A DNA stretch of 64,000 bases from an uncultured Gemmatimonadota bacterium (GCA_902805735.1 CADCTW010000089.1:62001-126000); one strand, 5' to 3'; counted from the stretch's first letter, positions 26,176 to 34,393 are shown. A program made the numbers and translations. Notes: generated by a model from the sequence alone, not told the origin.

Positions 26176-26997
26176 TCACGCCATCAGCCGCGGCGCCTGC
26201 GTCGGAGGCGGGACGGGCTGCGGGCCGGGTGCGGGCATGTGCATCAGCTCCGGGAAGTCGTACACGATGACCCCCTCGGGCGTCACGTCGCCCATCACCC
26301 GGTAGCCGTCTTCCATGGAGGAAAGCACCTTCTCGGCGCGCGGAATCGTCCACCCCAGCTCCTGCGCCACCTGCGTCACGGTCAGCCGTCCGCCGCGGCT
26401 GGCGGCCAGGCGCAGCACGGGGAGGTGCATGCTCTGCAGCAGGGCTTCGCGGCGGCGCTCGCGGGCCTCGTTGCCCGAGCGGCGCAGCAGGAACCCGGCC
26501 GCGCCCGCCATCATCGAGAACCCGAAGAGGACGGCCTCCGCCTCGGCCATGCCCAGCATCAGGAAGAAGGCGGCCAGGGCGAACAGCGCCCACGCCACCC
26601 CGCGCTTCCCCCGCCCGTCGGAGCCCAGGTCCGGCGTCATCTCCTGGATGCGGGCGCCGTTGGGGGACACGGGCGCCAGGTACCCGCCGCGCCCCCACTT
26701 CAGCCCGCACTGCGGGCAGATGCGCTCGCCGCCGCGCAGCAGCAGGTAGATGATGGCGCCGATGCCGCTGGTGAACACGGTGAGCCCCAGCAGCACCAGG
26801 AGGTGGGAGCCGGTGGCGAAGTACGAGACGCTGGTGCCGTGGAAGCCGCAGCGGGGGCAGACGCGCACGGTGTCCAGGCTCATCGACGCGTTCGGCGCCG
26901 CCAGCGTGATCCCCGGCGCGCGCCCCACCATCGCGCCGCACTGCGCACAGGAAGCGCGCCCCTCCGGGACCCGCGCTCCGCACATCTGACAGGTCAT
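26176..26997 (-). CDS. zinc-ribbon membrane protein, hypothetical
   Basis: 273 aa. Starts with a double zinc ribbon 'MTCQMCGARVPEGRASCAQC', a second CxxC pair at 'VCPRCGFHG' and a third at 'ICPQCGLKWG'. Four hydrophobic stretches follow: 'GSHLLVLLGLTVFTSGIGAI' and neighbouring, then 'VAWALFALAAFFLMLGMAEA' and 'VLFGFSMMAGAAGFLL'. The C-terminal part ('RGGRLTVTQVAQELGWTIPRAEKVLSSMEDGYRVMGD') reads as a winged helix. A ribbon-TM-wHTH arrangement suggests a membrane-bound sensor or regulator, but this is inference. Confidence 0.7.
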   Translation of the reverse strand: MTCQMCGARVPEGRASCAQCGAMVGRAPGITLAAPNASMSLDTVRVCPRCGFHGTSVSYFATGSHLLVLLGLTVFTSGIGAIIYLLLRGGERICPQCGLKWGRGGYLAPVSPNGARIQEMTPDLGSDGRGKRGVAWALFALAAFFLMLGMAEAEAVLFGFSMMAGAAGFLLRRSGNEARERRREALLQSMHLPVLRLAASRGGRLTVTQVAQELGWTIPRAEKVLSSMEDGYRVMGDVTPEGVIVYDFPELMHMPAPGPQPVPPPTQAPRLMA

Positions 26998-27158
26998 GCT
27001 GCGCTCCGTTCCGCCGCTCAGATCCAGGTCCCGGGCCCTGGCGCCCGGGAGGTACAGGGCTTGATACGACCGCGAGCCCGGAAAGATTCACCGGGACCGG
27101 TGCCGCCCCATCCGGGTACACCGCAGCGTGGTCCGGTTCCCTACACCCGTCCGCAGAG

Positions 27159-28061
27159 GTGCCCGTGCTCCACCGCTTTTTCCTGCTTGCCCTTTTGCTC
27201 GCCTGCGTCCCCGCCGCGGCCGCGGCGCAGGCGAAGCACGTCGTGCTGATCTCCATCGACGGCCTGCGCCCGGACGCCATCGAGGCCGCCGGCGCGCGCA
27301 ACCTGCAGCGGATGATGCGCGAGGGCGCCTACACCCTGAAAGCGCGCACCATCGTACCCAGCCGCACGCTGCCGTCGCACACGTCGATGCTGACCGGAGT
27401 GCCCCCCGAGGTGCACGGGATCACCTGGAACTACGAGCGGGTGGGGAGCACGGGCGAGGTGCAGGTGCCCACGGTGTTCGACGTTGCGCAGCAGGCGGGG
27501 AAGACGACGGCGGGCTTCTTCGGCAAGGCCAAGTTCCGCCACCTCCTGCGCCGCGGCGCCCCGCAGTTCCGCATGGCGCCCACCGGCAGCGACCTGTGGT
27601 CCGCGCCGCGCATCACGCAGGAGGTGCAGGACTACCTGCGCCACCGGCAGCCGGACTTCGTCTTCGTCCACCTGATCGACCCCGACATCGCGGGCCACTC
27701 CATCGGCTGGATGAGCGCCCCCTACCGCTTCGCCGTGCGCCGCGCGGACGCCGCCGTCGCGCGCATCGCCGCCGCCGCCCGCCGCGCCTACGATGACGAC
27801 GTGGTCATCATCGTCACCGCCGACCACGGCGGCCACGGCCGCGACCACGGCACCGAGCAGGACGTGGACATGAACATCCCCTGGATCGCCTGGGGCCCCG
27901 GCGTCACTCCCGGCGAGATCAGCGCCCCCGTGAGCACCATGGACAGCGCCGCCACCGCCCTCCGCCTCCTCGGCGTCCCCGTCCCCGAAAACTGGACCGG
28001 CCGCCCCGTCGAAGCCGCCTTCGGGGGACGGGAACGCGGATCCGGGGTATCTATACAGTAG
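27159..28061 (+). CDS. secreted nucleotide pyrophosphatase/phosphodiesterase (alkaline phosphatase superfamily)
   Basis: 300 aa from GTG 27159 with signal peptide 'LHRFFLLALLLACVPAAAAA'. Metal and catalytic residues of the NPP family: 'VLISIDGLRPDAIE' (Asp), nucleophile Thr in 'SRTLPSHTSMLTGVPPEVHG', 'VHLIDPDIAGHSIGW' (Asp, His), 'VTADHGGHGRDHG' (Asp-His...His). Shorter than typical 400-aa NPPs and without an extra C-terminal domain. Periplasmic hydrolysis of nucleotide or phosphodiester substrates is likely; exact substrate unknown. Confidence 0.88.
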   Translation: MPVLHRFFLLALLLACVPAAAAAQAKHVVLISIDGLRPDAIEAAGARNLQRMMREGAYTLKARTIVPSRTLPSHTSMLTGVPPEVHGITWNYERVGSTGEVQVPTVFDVAQQAGKTTAGFFGKAKFRHLLRRGAPQFRMAPTGSDLWSAPRITQEVQDYLRHRQPDFVFVHLIDPDIAGHSIGWMSAPYRFAVRRADAAVARIAAAARRAYDDDVVIIVTADHGGHGRDHGTEQDVDMNIPWIAWGPGVTPGEISAPVSTMDSAATALRLLGVPVPENWTGRPVEAAFGGRERGSGVSIQ

Positions 28062-28115
28062 GACCCGCGCATCGCCCCCACGGGTTCGGACCCCATCCCC
28101 CGTGACGGAGTGACG

Positions 28116-28307
28116 ATGCCGGGCCATTTCACGCTGGTCCTCCTGCAGTGCGAGAGCTGGTGGGTCGGCTGGGTCAGCGAGCTCCCCTCCGTCAACGCCC
28201 ACGCCGACACCCGCGACGGCCTCCTCGACACCCTCCGCACCGCCCTGGGAGACGCGCTGGAACCGCTAACGGCGGGCTCACACAGAGACACAGAGGCACA
28301 GAGATGA
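28116..28307 (+). CDS. HicB-like small protein with repeat-derived C-terminus
   Basis: 63 aa from ATG 28116 with GGAG 5 nt upstream. 'FTLVLLQCESWWVGWVSELPSVNAHADTRDGLLDTLRTALGDALE' matches the HicB partial-RNase-H fold ('GW(V)..LP.VNA.g.T.eEll..L..AL'). HicB is normally the antitoxin of the HicA mRNA interferase, but no HicA is adjacent. The last 12 residues (AGSHRDTEAQR) and the stop codon come from a family A repeat, so the original C-terminus has been replaced. It is upstream of the RusA-like gene on the same strand. Confidence 0.7.
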   Translation: MPGHFTLVLLQCESWWVGWVSELPSVNAHADTRDGLLDTLRTALGDALEPLTAGSHRDTEAQR

Positions 28308-28332
28308 CTTCATCTTTGTGCCTACGTGTGAG
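28277..28332. repeat. family A palindrome, decayed copy
   Basis: The left arm is intact; the right arm reads CTTTGTGCCTACGTGTGAG, with changes and an internal deletion. It overlaps the 3' end of the HicB-like gene and marks the left edge of the RusA-like cassette. Confidence 0.85.
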
Positions 28333-28367
28333 ACCAACTGCGGACTGCGTAGCGCGGAGTCACGCGA

Positions 28368-28772
28368 GTGACTGACTTCGAGCTGCTGATCCTGCGGCGT
28401 CCCCTGTCGTTGCAGACCGGAAGCCGGAAGAACCTGCAGGCGTGGAAGCGTTTCGTAGCCGGGGAGGCGGAAAAAGCCTGGGGCGATCAGTCCCCGGTTG
28501 CATCGGCGGATCTGCATCTCACACTCGTATACCTCTCAGGCATTCATGCCGCAGACGCAGACAACATTATCAAGCCGATCCAGGACGCACTCGTTGGCCC
28601 CGTCCTCGCGGATGACCGCCTGGTGGTTGACGTCGAGAGCCATCGGCGTCTCATCACGGGAATGTTCGAGCCCACCCGGTTGCCGGCGCTCCTGCGCCAG
28701 GGCTTGCTCGCGGGGAAGGAATGTGTCTATGTACGGCTGCGTGACGCCCAGCCTCTGGAGGAACTGCTATGA
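28368..28772 (+). CDS. RusA-like Holliday junction endonuclease family protein
   Basis: 134 aa from GTG 28368 (CGGAG about 8 nt upstream). The core 'DADNIIKPIQDALVGPVLADDRLVVDVESHR' (residues 63-93) carries the RusA catalytic pattern D-x-D-N-x3-K ... DD: D63, D65, K69 and D82/D83 correspond to the metal-binding Asp and Lys residues of RusA. RusA enzymes cleave four-way DNA junctions as dimers and are common in phages and mobile DNA. The stop overlaps the next gene's start as ATGA, so the two are co-translated. Confidence 0.82.
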   Translation: MTDFELLILRRPLSLQTGSRKNLQAWKRFVAGEAEKAWGDQSPVASADLHLTLVYLSGIHAADADNIIKPIQDALVGPVLADDRLVVDVESHRRLITGMFEPTRLPALLRQGLLAGKECVYVRLRDAQPLEELL

Positions 28773-29443
28773 GGAGCCAGCCCCAGAATGCTCGTCAGAA
28801 GCGAATCTCTGAGCTTGCCGCCGAATACGCGCAGCGGGGATTCCACGTCCTTGTCGACCCCGGGCCGGATTCGGTGCCATTCGACCTGGGCGGGTATCGT
28901 CCATCCCTGCTCGCCGAGCAGGGGAACGAGTACCACATCGTCGAGGTGAAGACGCCGGGAACGCACTTCTCCGTGGATCGCCTCCAGGAGCTTGCCGAGG
29001 AGGTGACGCGGCACCCGAACTGGCGCTTCTTCCTGGTAACCGCCGACGATTTGCTTCCGGGCGAGTTCCCCGCGAGCGCCATGCTCCTTTCCGCGGAACA
29101 GTTGGAAGAACGGTTCGAGAAGGCGGGACGGCTGCTGGAGCTCGGTAATAGCGAGGCGGCGCTACTGGCGCTCTGGGCAGTCCTGGAAGGAATGCTTCGC
29201 CTCCAGGCGGAGCGCGCCTCCCTCCCCGTCGAGCGACTCCCAAGCCCTGTCCTGATCGACTACCTGTACTCGCACGGGGAGATCTCGATGGAGCAGTTCG
29301 ACGAGGCCAGGTTCCTCCTCGACCTCCGCAACCGCGTCGCCCACGGCTTCGTCACACCGGACGTGGAAACCGCGGCCACCCGGCTCCAGTCCCTGATCGT
29401 CGGCCTCCTCGACGAGTGGGTGCCGCGAAGCGCGGCAGCATGA
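28769..29443 (+). CDS. PD-(D/E)XK-like nuclease fused to HEPN-like domain
   Basis: 224 aa from ATG 28769; GGAGG lies 7 nt upstream inside the preceding gene. The N-terminal domain has a restriction-endonuclease-like core: D39 in 'VPFDLGGYRPSLL', then 'EYHIVEVKTPG' with E59-x-K61, fitting D...E-x-K. The C-terminal all-helical domain (about 120-222) ends with 'DEARFLLDLRNRVAHGF', whose R187-x4-H192 is the HEPN RNase motif. The family resembles an AHJR-type REase plus HEPN; I infer this from motifs only. Overlaps RusA-like upstream and DUF433 downstream by 4 nt each. Confidence 0.72.
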   Translation: MRSQPQNARQKRISELAAEYAQRGFHVLVDPGPDSVPFDLGGYRPSLLAEQGNEYHIVEVKTPGTHFSVDRLQELAEEVTRHPNWRFFLVTADDLLPGEFPASAMLLSAEQLEERFEKAGRLLELGNSEAALLALWAVLEGMLRLQAERASLPVERLPSPVLIDYLYSHGEISMEQFDEARFLLDLRNRVAHGFVTPDVETAATRLQSLIVGLLDEWVPRSAAA

Positions 29444-29646
29444 CGAGGGACCTGCTCGAGCGGATCACGTTGGACCCGGCCGTGCGGAGCGGCAAGCCCG
29501 TCATCCGCGGGACAAGGATCACGGTCTCCGACATCCTCGAATACCTCGCGGGCGGGATGTCGCCGGAGGAGATCCTCTTGGACTTCCCTTACCTCGCCGC
29601 GGAGGATGTCCGGGCGGTGCTCGCGTTCGCGGCGACTCTTCGATGA
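29440..29646 (+). CDS. DUF433 family (antitoxin-like) protein
   Basis: 68 aa from ATG 29440, overlapping the upstream stop as ATGA; the ORF track starts it too early at 29416. 'ERITLDPAVRSGKPVIRGTRITVSDILEYLAGGMSPEEILLDFPYLAAEDVRAVLAFA' is the canonical DUF433 winged-helix pattern. DUF433 genes usually precede a PIN-like DUF5615 toxin gene as antitoxin; here no DUF5615 follows and a family A repeat begins 10 bp later. Its partner is therefore probably the upstream nuclease/HEPN protein. Confidence 0.9.
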   Translation: MTRDLLERITLDPAVRSGKPVIRGTRITVSDILEYLAGGMSPEEILLDFPYLAAEDVRAVLAFAATLR

Positions 29647-29655
29647 CGAACAGCA

Positions 29656-29725
29656 GGGCTCACACAGAGACACAGAGGCACAGAGATAAGTTCATCTCTG
29701 TGCCTCTGTGTCTCTGTGTGAGCCC
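29656..29725. repeat. family A palindrome, complete
   Basis: Complete copy between the DUF433 gene and the convergent ino1 gene; right boundary of the 28.1-29.65 kb cassette and a likely bidirectional terminator. Confidence 0.92.
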
Positions 29726-29730
29726 GCTTT

Positions 29731-31077
29731 TTAGACGGCCGCGAGCTCCTGCACATTGTCGAGGTAGTACTCGAGGCCCAGGTGCGTGATCTGCTCCTCG
29801 CCCATGAGCCAGCGCAGGGTGTTCTTGAGCTTCATCTGCTGGATGAACAGGTCGTGCTCCGGGTACAGGCCCTCGGCGGTCATGGGGCTCTTGAGGTAGA
29901 ACGAGAGCCACTCCTGGATGCCGTGCAGCGAGCTGCGCGAGGCCAGGTCCAGGAAGAGCGCCAGGTCCAGGACGATGGGCGCAGCCAGGATGCTGTCGCG
30001 GCAGAGGAAATCGACCTTGATCTGCATCGGGTAATCCAGCCACCCGCGGATGTCGATGTTGTCCCACCCTTCCTTGGCGTCGCCGCGCGGAGGGTAGTAG
30101 TTGATCCGCACCTTGTGGTAGAAGTTGCGGTACAGCTCGGGGTACAGCTCCGGCTGGAGGATGTGCTCCAGCACCGACAGCTTGCTCTCTTCCTTGGTCT
30201 TGAACGACTCGGGGTCGTCCAGCACCTCGCCGTCGCGGTTCCCCAGGATGTTGGTGGAGAACCAGCCGTCCAGCCCCAGCATGCGGGCCTTGAGCATGGG
30301 CGAGAGCACCGTCTTGATGAGCGTCTGCCCCGTCTTGAAGTCCTTGCCGGCCACGGGCACGCCGTTCTTCTGCGCCAGCTCCACCATCGCCGGGAAGTCG
30401 ACCGACAGGTTGGGCGCGCCGTTGGCGTAGGGAACGCCTTCCATCAGCGCCGCGTACGCGTAGAGCATCGAGGGCGCCACCTGGTCGTGGTCCTCGTCGA
30501 TGGCGCGCTCAAAGGCTTCCAGGGTCTGGTGGATCTCACCCGGCTTGATGAACACCTCGGTGGAGCCGCACCACACCATCACCAGCCGGTCGCACCCCTT
30601 CTCTTCCTTGAAGCGGCGAATGTCCTCGCGCAGCGCATCGGCCCAGGCGCGCTTGCTGCGGCCGGGCTTGACGTTGATCCCCTCCAGCTTCTTGACGTAG
30701 CGCTGGTCGAAGGCCGCCGGCATCGGCTTGATGGACTGGAGGAAGTCCTTGATGGGCTCGATGTGCTCCCACTTGTCGAGCACGCCCGCGTTGAGCGCGC
30801 TCTCGTACGCGTCCTGCGGGAACGGGTCCCACGCGCCGAATACGATGTCCTCCATCCCGGCGAGGGGGACGAAGTCCTTGATCAGCGGGTGGCGGCCCTC
30901 GGTGCGCTTGCCCAGGCGGATGGTGCCCATCTGCGTGACGGAGCCGATGGGGCGCCCCAGGCCGCGGCGGGCGAGCTCCACGCCGGCGATCAGGGTGGTG
31001 GAGACCGCCCCGAGGCCGGGGAGAAGGATGCCCAGGCGCCCCTCGGCGGGGCGCGGCGTATACTGTTCGGTGCGCAT
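29731..31077 (-). CDS. ino1: inositol-3-phosphate synthase
   Basis: 448 aa, starting MRTEQYTPRPAEGRLGILLPGLGAVSTT with the NAD-binding Rossmann glycine loop 'PGLGAVSTTLIAG'. Converts glucose-6-phosphate to 1L-myo-inositol 3-phosphate. Later motifs: 'WCGSTEVFIKPGEIHQTLE', 'VPVAGKDFKTGQTLIKTVLSPML', 'WFSTNILGNRDGEVLDDP', 'SKLSVLEHILQPELYPELY', 'KVDFLCRDSILAAPIVLDLALFLDLA'. Last gene of an operon; its start lies 3 bp after the stop of the CDP-alcohol phosphatidyltransferase gene, linking inositol supply to phospholipid synthesis. Confidence 0.95.
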   Translation of the reverse strand: MRTEQYTPRPAEGRLGILLPGLGAVSTTLIAGVELARRGLGRPIGSVTQMGTIRLGKRTEGRHPLIKDFVPLAGMEDIVFGAWDPFPQDAYESALNAGVLDKWEHIEPIKDFLQSIKPMPAAFDQRYVKKLEGINVKPGRSKRAWADALREDIRRFKEEKGCDRLVMVWCGSTEVFIKPGEIHQTLEAFERAIDEDHDQVAPSMLYAYAALMEGVPYANGAPNLSVDFPAMVELAQKNGVPVAGKDFKTGQTLIKTVLSPMLKARMLGLDGWFSTNILGNRDGEVLDDPESFKTKEESKLSVLEHILQPELYPELYRNFYHKVRINYYPPRGDAKEGWDNIDIRGWLDYPMQIKVDFLCRDSILAAPIVLDLALFLDLASRSSLHGIQEWLSFYLKSPMTAEGLYPEHDLFIQQMKLKNTLRWLMGEEQITHLGLEYYLDNVQELAAV

Positions 31078-31080
31078 GCG

Positions 31081-31752
31081 CTACCTGTTGGCGGGGGTGG
31101 AAGCCCGGCGCGACCGCGTGGAGGCGGGGGACGCCGGCGTTTGGAGGTGACGGTACACCCAGTAGATCCGGTACATCGCCGTGGCGTTGGTGAGCACCGC
31201 CATCGCCCAGATCACGCAGGTGAGGACGATGCCCTGCCGCCACGACCCGAAGAGGAGCGTGGAGCCGCCCAGCAGGATGATCCGCTCGGCGCGCTGCATC
31301 AGCCCCACCTTGCAGTCGATCCCCAGCCCCTCGGCGCGGGCGCGCGTGTACGACACCATCAGCGAGCCGGAAAGGGCGAGCACCACGAGGTACACCATCC
31401 ACGGCTCGCCGATGTTGCGGCCCGTGCCGAGGTAGAGCGACATCACGCCGATGAGCACCACCACCTCGGAGGCGCGGTCCAGCGTGGAGTCGTAGAAGGA
31501 GCCGAACTTGGTGGAAAGGTTGGCGGCGCGCGCGATGGCGCCGTCCACCATGTCCAGCACGCCGCCCAGAAGCACCAGCGCCCCGCCCGTGCGGATGTTC
31601 CCCAAAAAGAAGGAGAGCCCGGCGGACACCGTGACCAGGAACCCGAGGGTGGTGACCACGTTGGGGTTCACCCCCATGCGGCCGAGCGCGCCCATCGGCC
31701 GCTCGATGAGCGGCGCGATGAGGGGGCGGAGGGCGCTGGGCTGGAGCTTCAT
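31081..31752 (-). CDS. CDP-alcohol phosphatidyltransferase (probable inositol phospholipid synthase)
   Basis: 223 aa integral membrane enzyme. The complete family signature D-x2-DG-x2-AR-x8-G-x3-D-x3-D is visible in 'DMVDGAIAR' then 'FGSFYDSTLD'. About six TM helices. It transfers a phosphatidyl group from CDP-diacylglycerol to an alcohol. Because it is directly followed by ino1 (3-bp gap), the acceptor is probably inositol 1-phosphate or inositol, giving phosphatidylinositol(-phosphate); the specific acceptor is inferred from context. Confidence 0.88.
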   Translation of the reverse strand: MKLQPSALRPLIAPLIERPMGALGRMGVNPNVVTTLGFLVTVSAGLSFFLGNIRTGGALVLLGGVLDMVDGAIARAANLSTKFGSFYDSTLDRASEVVVLIGVMSLYLGTGRNIGEPWMVYLVVLALSGSLMVSYTRARAEGLGIDCKVGLMQRAERIILLGGSTLLFGSWRQGIVLTCVIWAMAVLTNATAMYRIYWVYRHLQTPASPASTRSRRASTPANR

Positions 31753-31765
31753 GCGGCGGCGCCGA

Positions 31766-32125
31766 TCAGGACGGGAGAATGATGCGGCTCTGCTCCCCGG
31801 CCTCGACGCCCTTCGCGATCTCTTCCTGGATGCGCATCATCAGGCGGTCGAAGTTGGCCTGCGCGGAGGCGTACCCCTGGTAGACGCTGGAGCTCTGCAC
31901 CTCGGTGGCGAGGCGCTCGAACTCTTCCTGCTCCTCCAGCGGGGGCTCGCTGCCCCCCTCCACGGAGCGCTGGAAGCTGACCTGCAGCTCGTTGAGGCGG
32001 TTGAGGCGGGTGACCAGGTCGCGGTCGTCGGCCATCTGCGTGTTGGCGCGCTTGAACGCCTTGTACTCGTCGCTCTGCGCAACCAGGCGGCCCACTTCGC
32101 GCGCCTTCTCCCAGATCATTTCCAT
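31766..32125 (-). CDS. YlbF/YmcA family regulator
   Basis: 119 aa helical coiled-coil protein: 'MEMIWEKAREVGRLVAQSDEYKAFKRANTQMADDRDLVTRLNRLNELQ', the YlbF-domain pattern in which 'L...I..(S)..Y..(F/Y)..A...(L)..D' opens the fold. In Bacillus, YlbF, YmcA and YaaT form a complex affecting RNase Y-dependent RNA maturation; whether that holds here is unknown. It lies 7 bp after prmC and 13 bp before the phosphatidyltransferase gene. Confidence 0.82.
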   Translation of the reverse strand: MEMIWEKAREVGRLVAQSDEYKAFKRANTQMADDRDLVTRLNRLNELQVSFQRSVEGGSEPPLEEQEEFERLATEVQSSSVYQGYASAQANFDRLMMRIQEEIAKGVEAGEQSRIILPS

Positions 32126-32132
32126 CCGGTCC

Positions 32133-33005
32133 CTAGTCCGTTGAAGTTTGCAGCTCCGCCAGGACGATGCGGTCGCGCCCTGCGAGGTCCTTTTCCACGC
32201 GCGGGGCGCCGAACGCCCCCGCCGCGCCCACCAGCCCGGCCACCGCGGCGCCCTGCCTTTCCCCGATCTCCAGCGCCAGCAGCCCTCCCGGGCGCAGCAC
32301 CGCCGGCGCGCCCGCCACGATCTCGCGGATCACGTCCAGCCCGTCGCCCCCCGCGAAGAGGGCGGAGGCCGGCTCCCAGTCGCGCACCTCCACGTCCAGC
32401 GATTCGCGTTCGCCGGTGCCGATGTAGGGAGGGTTGGAGACGAGGACGTCGAAGCGCTCGCCGCGCAGCGGGGCCACGCCGGCACCCAGGCGGAACTCGA
32501 CCGGCGCCTCCGGAGCGGCGAACGCGTGGTTGGCGCGGGCGGCTTCCAGCGCGCCGGGCTCCACGTCCGTGGCCACCACCCGCCCGAACGCCCCTTCCGT
32601 GGCCAGGGCGAGCGCGATGGCGCCGGAGCCGGTCCCCACGTCCGCCGCGGCGAGGCCGGGGCGGGGGGCGGCCCAGTCCAGCACGCGCTGCACGAGCTGC
32701 TCCGTCTCCGGGCGCGGGATGAGCACGCGCGGATCCACGCGGAGGCGAAGGTCTCGAAAGTGGGCTTCGCCCTCAATGTACTGCAACGGCTCCCGCTTCG
32801 CACGCCTCAGCAGGCGACCCTTGAACTCCGCCAGCTCTTCCGGCCGCAGGGGCCGGTCGAACTGCAGGTACAGGTCGAGCCGCTTGACTCCGAGCACCCC
32901 CGACAGCAGCAGCTCGCCGTTGAGGCGCGCGTTGTGGAAGCCCTTCTCCCCCAGATACTCCGCGGTCCACCGCAGAAGTTCCATCACCGTCCAGACGCGG
33001 GTCAC
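32133..33005 (-). CDS. prmC: protein-(glutamine-N5) methyltransferase, release factor-specific
   Basis: 290 aa from GTG 33005, which overlaps the prfA stop as GTGA. Class I SAM methyltransferase: helical N-terminal domain, '[19 protein letters not shown]', SAM loop '[16 protein letters not shown]', and the catalytic '[12 protein letters not shown]' (NPPY). It methylates the Gln of the GGQ motif of release factors; coupling to prfA is the classic arrangement. The 500-aa ORF-track version reads antisense to prfA upstream of 33005. Confidence 0.95.
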   Translation of the reverse strand: MTRVWTVMELLRWTAEYLGEKGFHNARLNGELLLSGVLGVKRLDLYLQFDRPLRPEELAEFKGRLLRRAKREPLQYIEGEAHFRDLRLRVDPRVLIPRPETEQLVQRVLDWAAPRPGLAAADVGTGSGAIALALATEGAFGRVVATDVEPGALEAARANHAFAAPEAPVEFRLGAGVAPLRGERFDVLVSNPPYIGTGERESLDVEVRDWEPASALFAGGDGLDVIREIVAGAPAVLRPGGLLALEIGERQGAAVAGLVGAAGAFGAPRVEKDLAGRDRIVLAELQTSTD

Positions 33006-34060
33006 GCGGCGCGTTCGCTCTGGGAGGCCAGCTTGAGGTTCTCCACCAGCTCGCCCACGTCGCCGTCCAGCAGCTGCTGCAGGGCGTGCGTGGTGAAGCC
33101 GATGCGGTGGTCCGTCACGCGGCTCTGGGGGAAGTTGTAGGTGCGGATCTTGGCCGAGCGGTCGCCGGTGCCCACCTGCGTCTTGCGGTCGCGGGCGCGC
33201 TCGGCCTCCTGCTCGGCCACGCGCATGTCTAGCAGGCGCGAGCGGAGCACGCCCATCGCCTTGTCCTTGTTCTTGTGCTGGCTCTTCTCGTCCTGGCAGG
33301 TCACCACCAGCCCCGTGGGGAGGTGGGTGATGCGCACGGCGGAGTCGGTGGTGTTCACCGACTGCCCGCCGGGGCCGGAGGAGCGGTAGACGTCGATCTT
33401 GAGCTCGTTGGCGCTGATCTGCACGTCCACCTCCTCGGCCTCGGGGAGCACGGCCACAGTGGCCGCGGAGGTGTGGATGCGCCCCTGGTTCTCGGTGGCG
33501 GGCACCCGCTGCACGCGGTGCACCCCGCTCTCGTAGCGCAGGTCGCCGTACGCGTTGGGGCCGCGCACCACGAAGATGGCCTCCTTGTACCCGCCCGACC
33601 CGCCTTCCGACGCCGAGAGCACCTCGATCTTCCACCCGCGGCGGTCGGCGTAGCGCTGGTACATGCGGAACAGCTCGCCCGCGAAGAGGGCCGCCTCGTC
33701 GCCGCCGGTGCCGGCGCGCACTTCCACCACGGCGTCGCGGTCGTCCAGCGGGTCGCGGGGGATCAGCAGGCGGCGCACCTCGGCCGTGAGGCGCTCCGTC
33801 TCCGCCTCCAGCTCGGCCACTTCGGCTCGGGCCATGGCGGTCATCTCGGGGTCGTCGCTCTCCTCCACCAGTCCGCGGGCGCCTGCCAGGTCCGCCTCGG
33901 CGCGGCGCAGGCGGGCGGCGGTCTCCACCGTCTGCGTGAGCTGCGCGTGCTCGCGCGAAAGGTCACGGAGGCGCTTGGGGTCCGCGTGGATGGCGGGGTC
34001 CGCGAGCTGGTCGGAGAGGTCCTGGTAGCGGCGTTCTACTTCGTGGAGGCGGTCGTCCAT
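33002..34060 (-). CDS. prfA: peptide chain release factor 1
   Basis: 352 aa, normal length. The N-terminal coiled coil ('[20 protein letters not shown]') is followed by the domain with the stop-codon-reading '[20 protein letters not shown]' segment (P-A-T tripeptide-anticodon region of RF1) and the peptidyl-tRNA hydrolysis motif '[19 protein letters not shown]' containing GGQ. Recognises UAA/UAG. Translationally coupled to prmC, which modifies this GGQ. Confidence 0.97.
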   Translation of the reverse strand: MDDRLHEVERRYQDLSDQLADPAIHADPKRLRDLSREHAQLTQTVETAARLRRAEADLAGARGLVEESDDPEMTAMARAEVAELEAETERLTAEVRRLLIPRDPLDDRDAVVEVRAGTGGDEAALFAGELFRMYQRYADRRGWKIEVLSASEGGSGGYKEAIFVVRGPNAYGDLRYESGVHRVQRVPATENQGRIHTSAATVAVLPEAEEVDVQISANELKIDVYRSSGPGGQSVNTTDSAVRITHLPTGLVVTCQDEKSQHKNKDKAMGVLRSRLLDMRVAEQEAERARDRKTQVGTGDRSAKIRTYNFPQSRVTDHRIGFTTHALQQLLDGDVGELVENLKLASQSERAA

Positions 34061-34133
34061 GATGCGGTCTTCGCGGGTGCTTGGGTGATTCCGGCACTCG
34101 CGCGGGCGGTGCTGTTTGTGGTCCAGATACTCG

Positions 34134-34162
34134 GAGAGCCGGGGCTACTGACCCCGGCTCTC
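34134..34162 (-). terminator. hairpin between rpmE and prfA
   Basis: 11-bp inverted repeat GAGAGCCGGGG / CCCCGGCTCTC with a 7-nt loop, 22 bp downstream of the rpmE stop on the minus strand. No T-run follows on that strand, so it may attenuate rather than terminate, adjusting rpmE relative to prfA-prmC. Confidence 0.5.
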
Positions 34163-34183
34163 CCTTTGCTGCGCGAGCCTGGC

Positions 34184-34393
34184 TTACTTGGCCTCGCCGC
34201 CGGCGTACCGCTGCCGGAAGCGCTCGATGCGCCCGGCCGTGTCCATCAGCTTCTGCTTGCCCGTGAAGTACGGGTGGCACTGCGAGCAAACTTCCACCGA
34301 GATGTCGTCGGTGGTGGAACGCGTCTCGAACGTGTTGCCACAGGCGCAGCGCACCTGGGTGGCCTTGTAGTTCGGATGGATGTCGGCCTTCAT
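34184..34393 (-). CDS. rpmE: 50S ribosomal protein L31 (zinc-binding type)
   Basis: 69 aa from ATG 34393 ([20 protein letters not shown]). 'CACG' and '[24 protein letters not shown]' supply the four cysteines of the zinc-containing (C+) L31. The ORF-track start at 34486 is in the leader. First gene of the run rpmE-prfA-prmC, an order common in bacteria. Confidence 0.96.
   Translation of the reverse strand: MKADIHPNYKATQVRCACGNTFETRSTTDDISVEVCSQCHPYFTGKQKLMDTAGRIERFRQRYAGGEAK

Noticed and set aside
28116-28307. Complete HicAB module
   Set aside because: No HicA-type double-stranded-RNA-binding-like ORF on either side.
29440-29646. DUF433-DUF5615 (VapBC-like) toxin-antitoxin pair
   Set aside because: No DUF5615/PIN-like gene follows; a family A repeat and the convergent ino1 gene come next.
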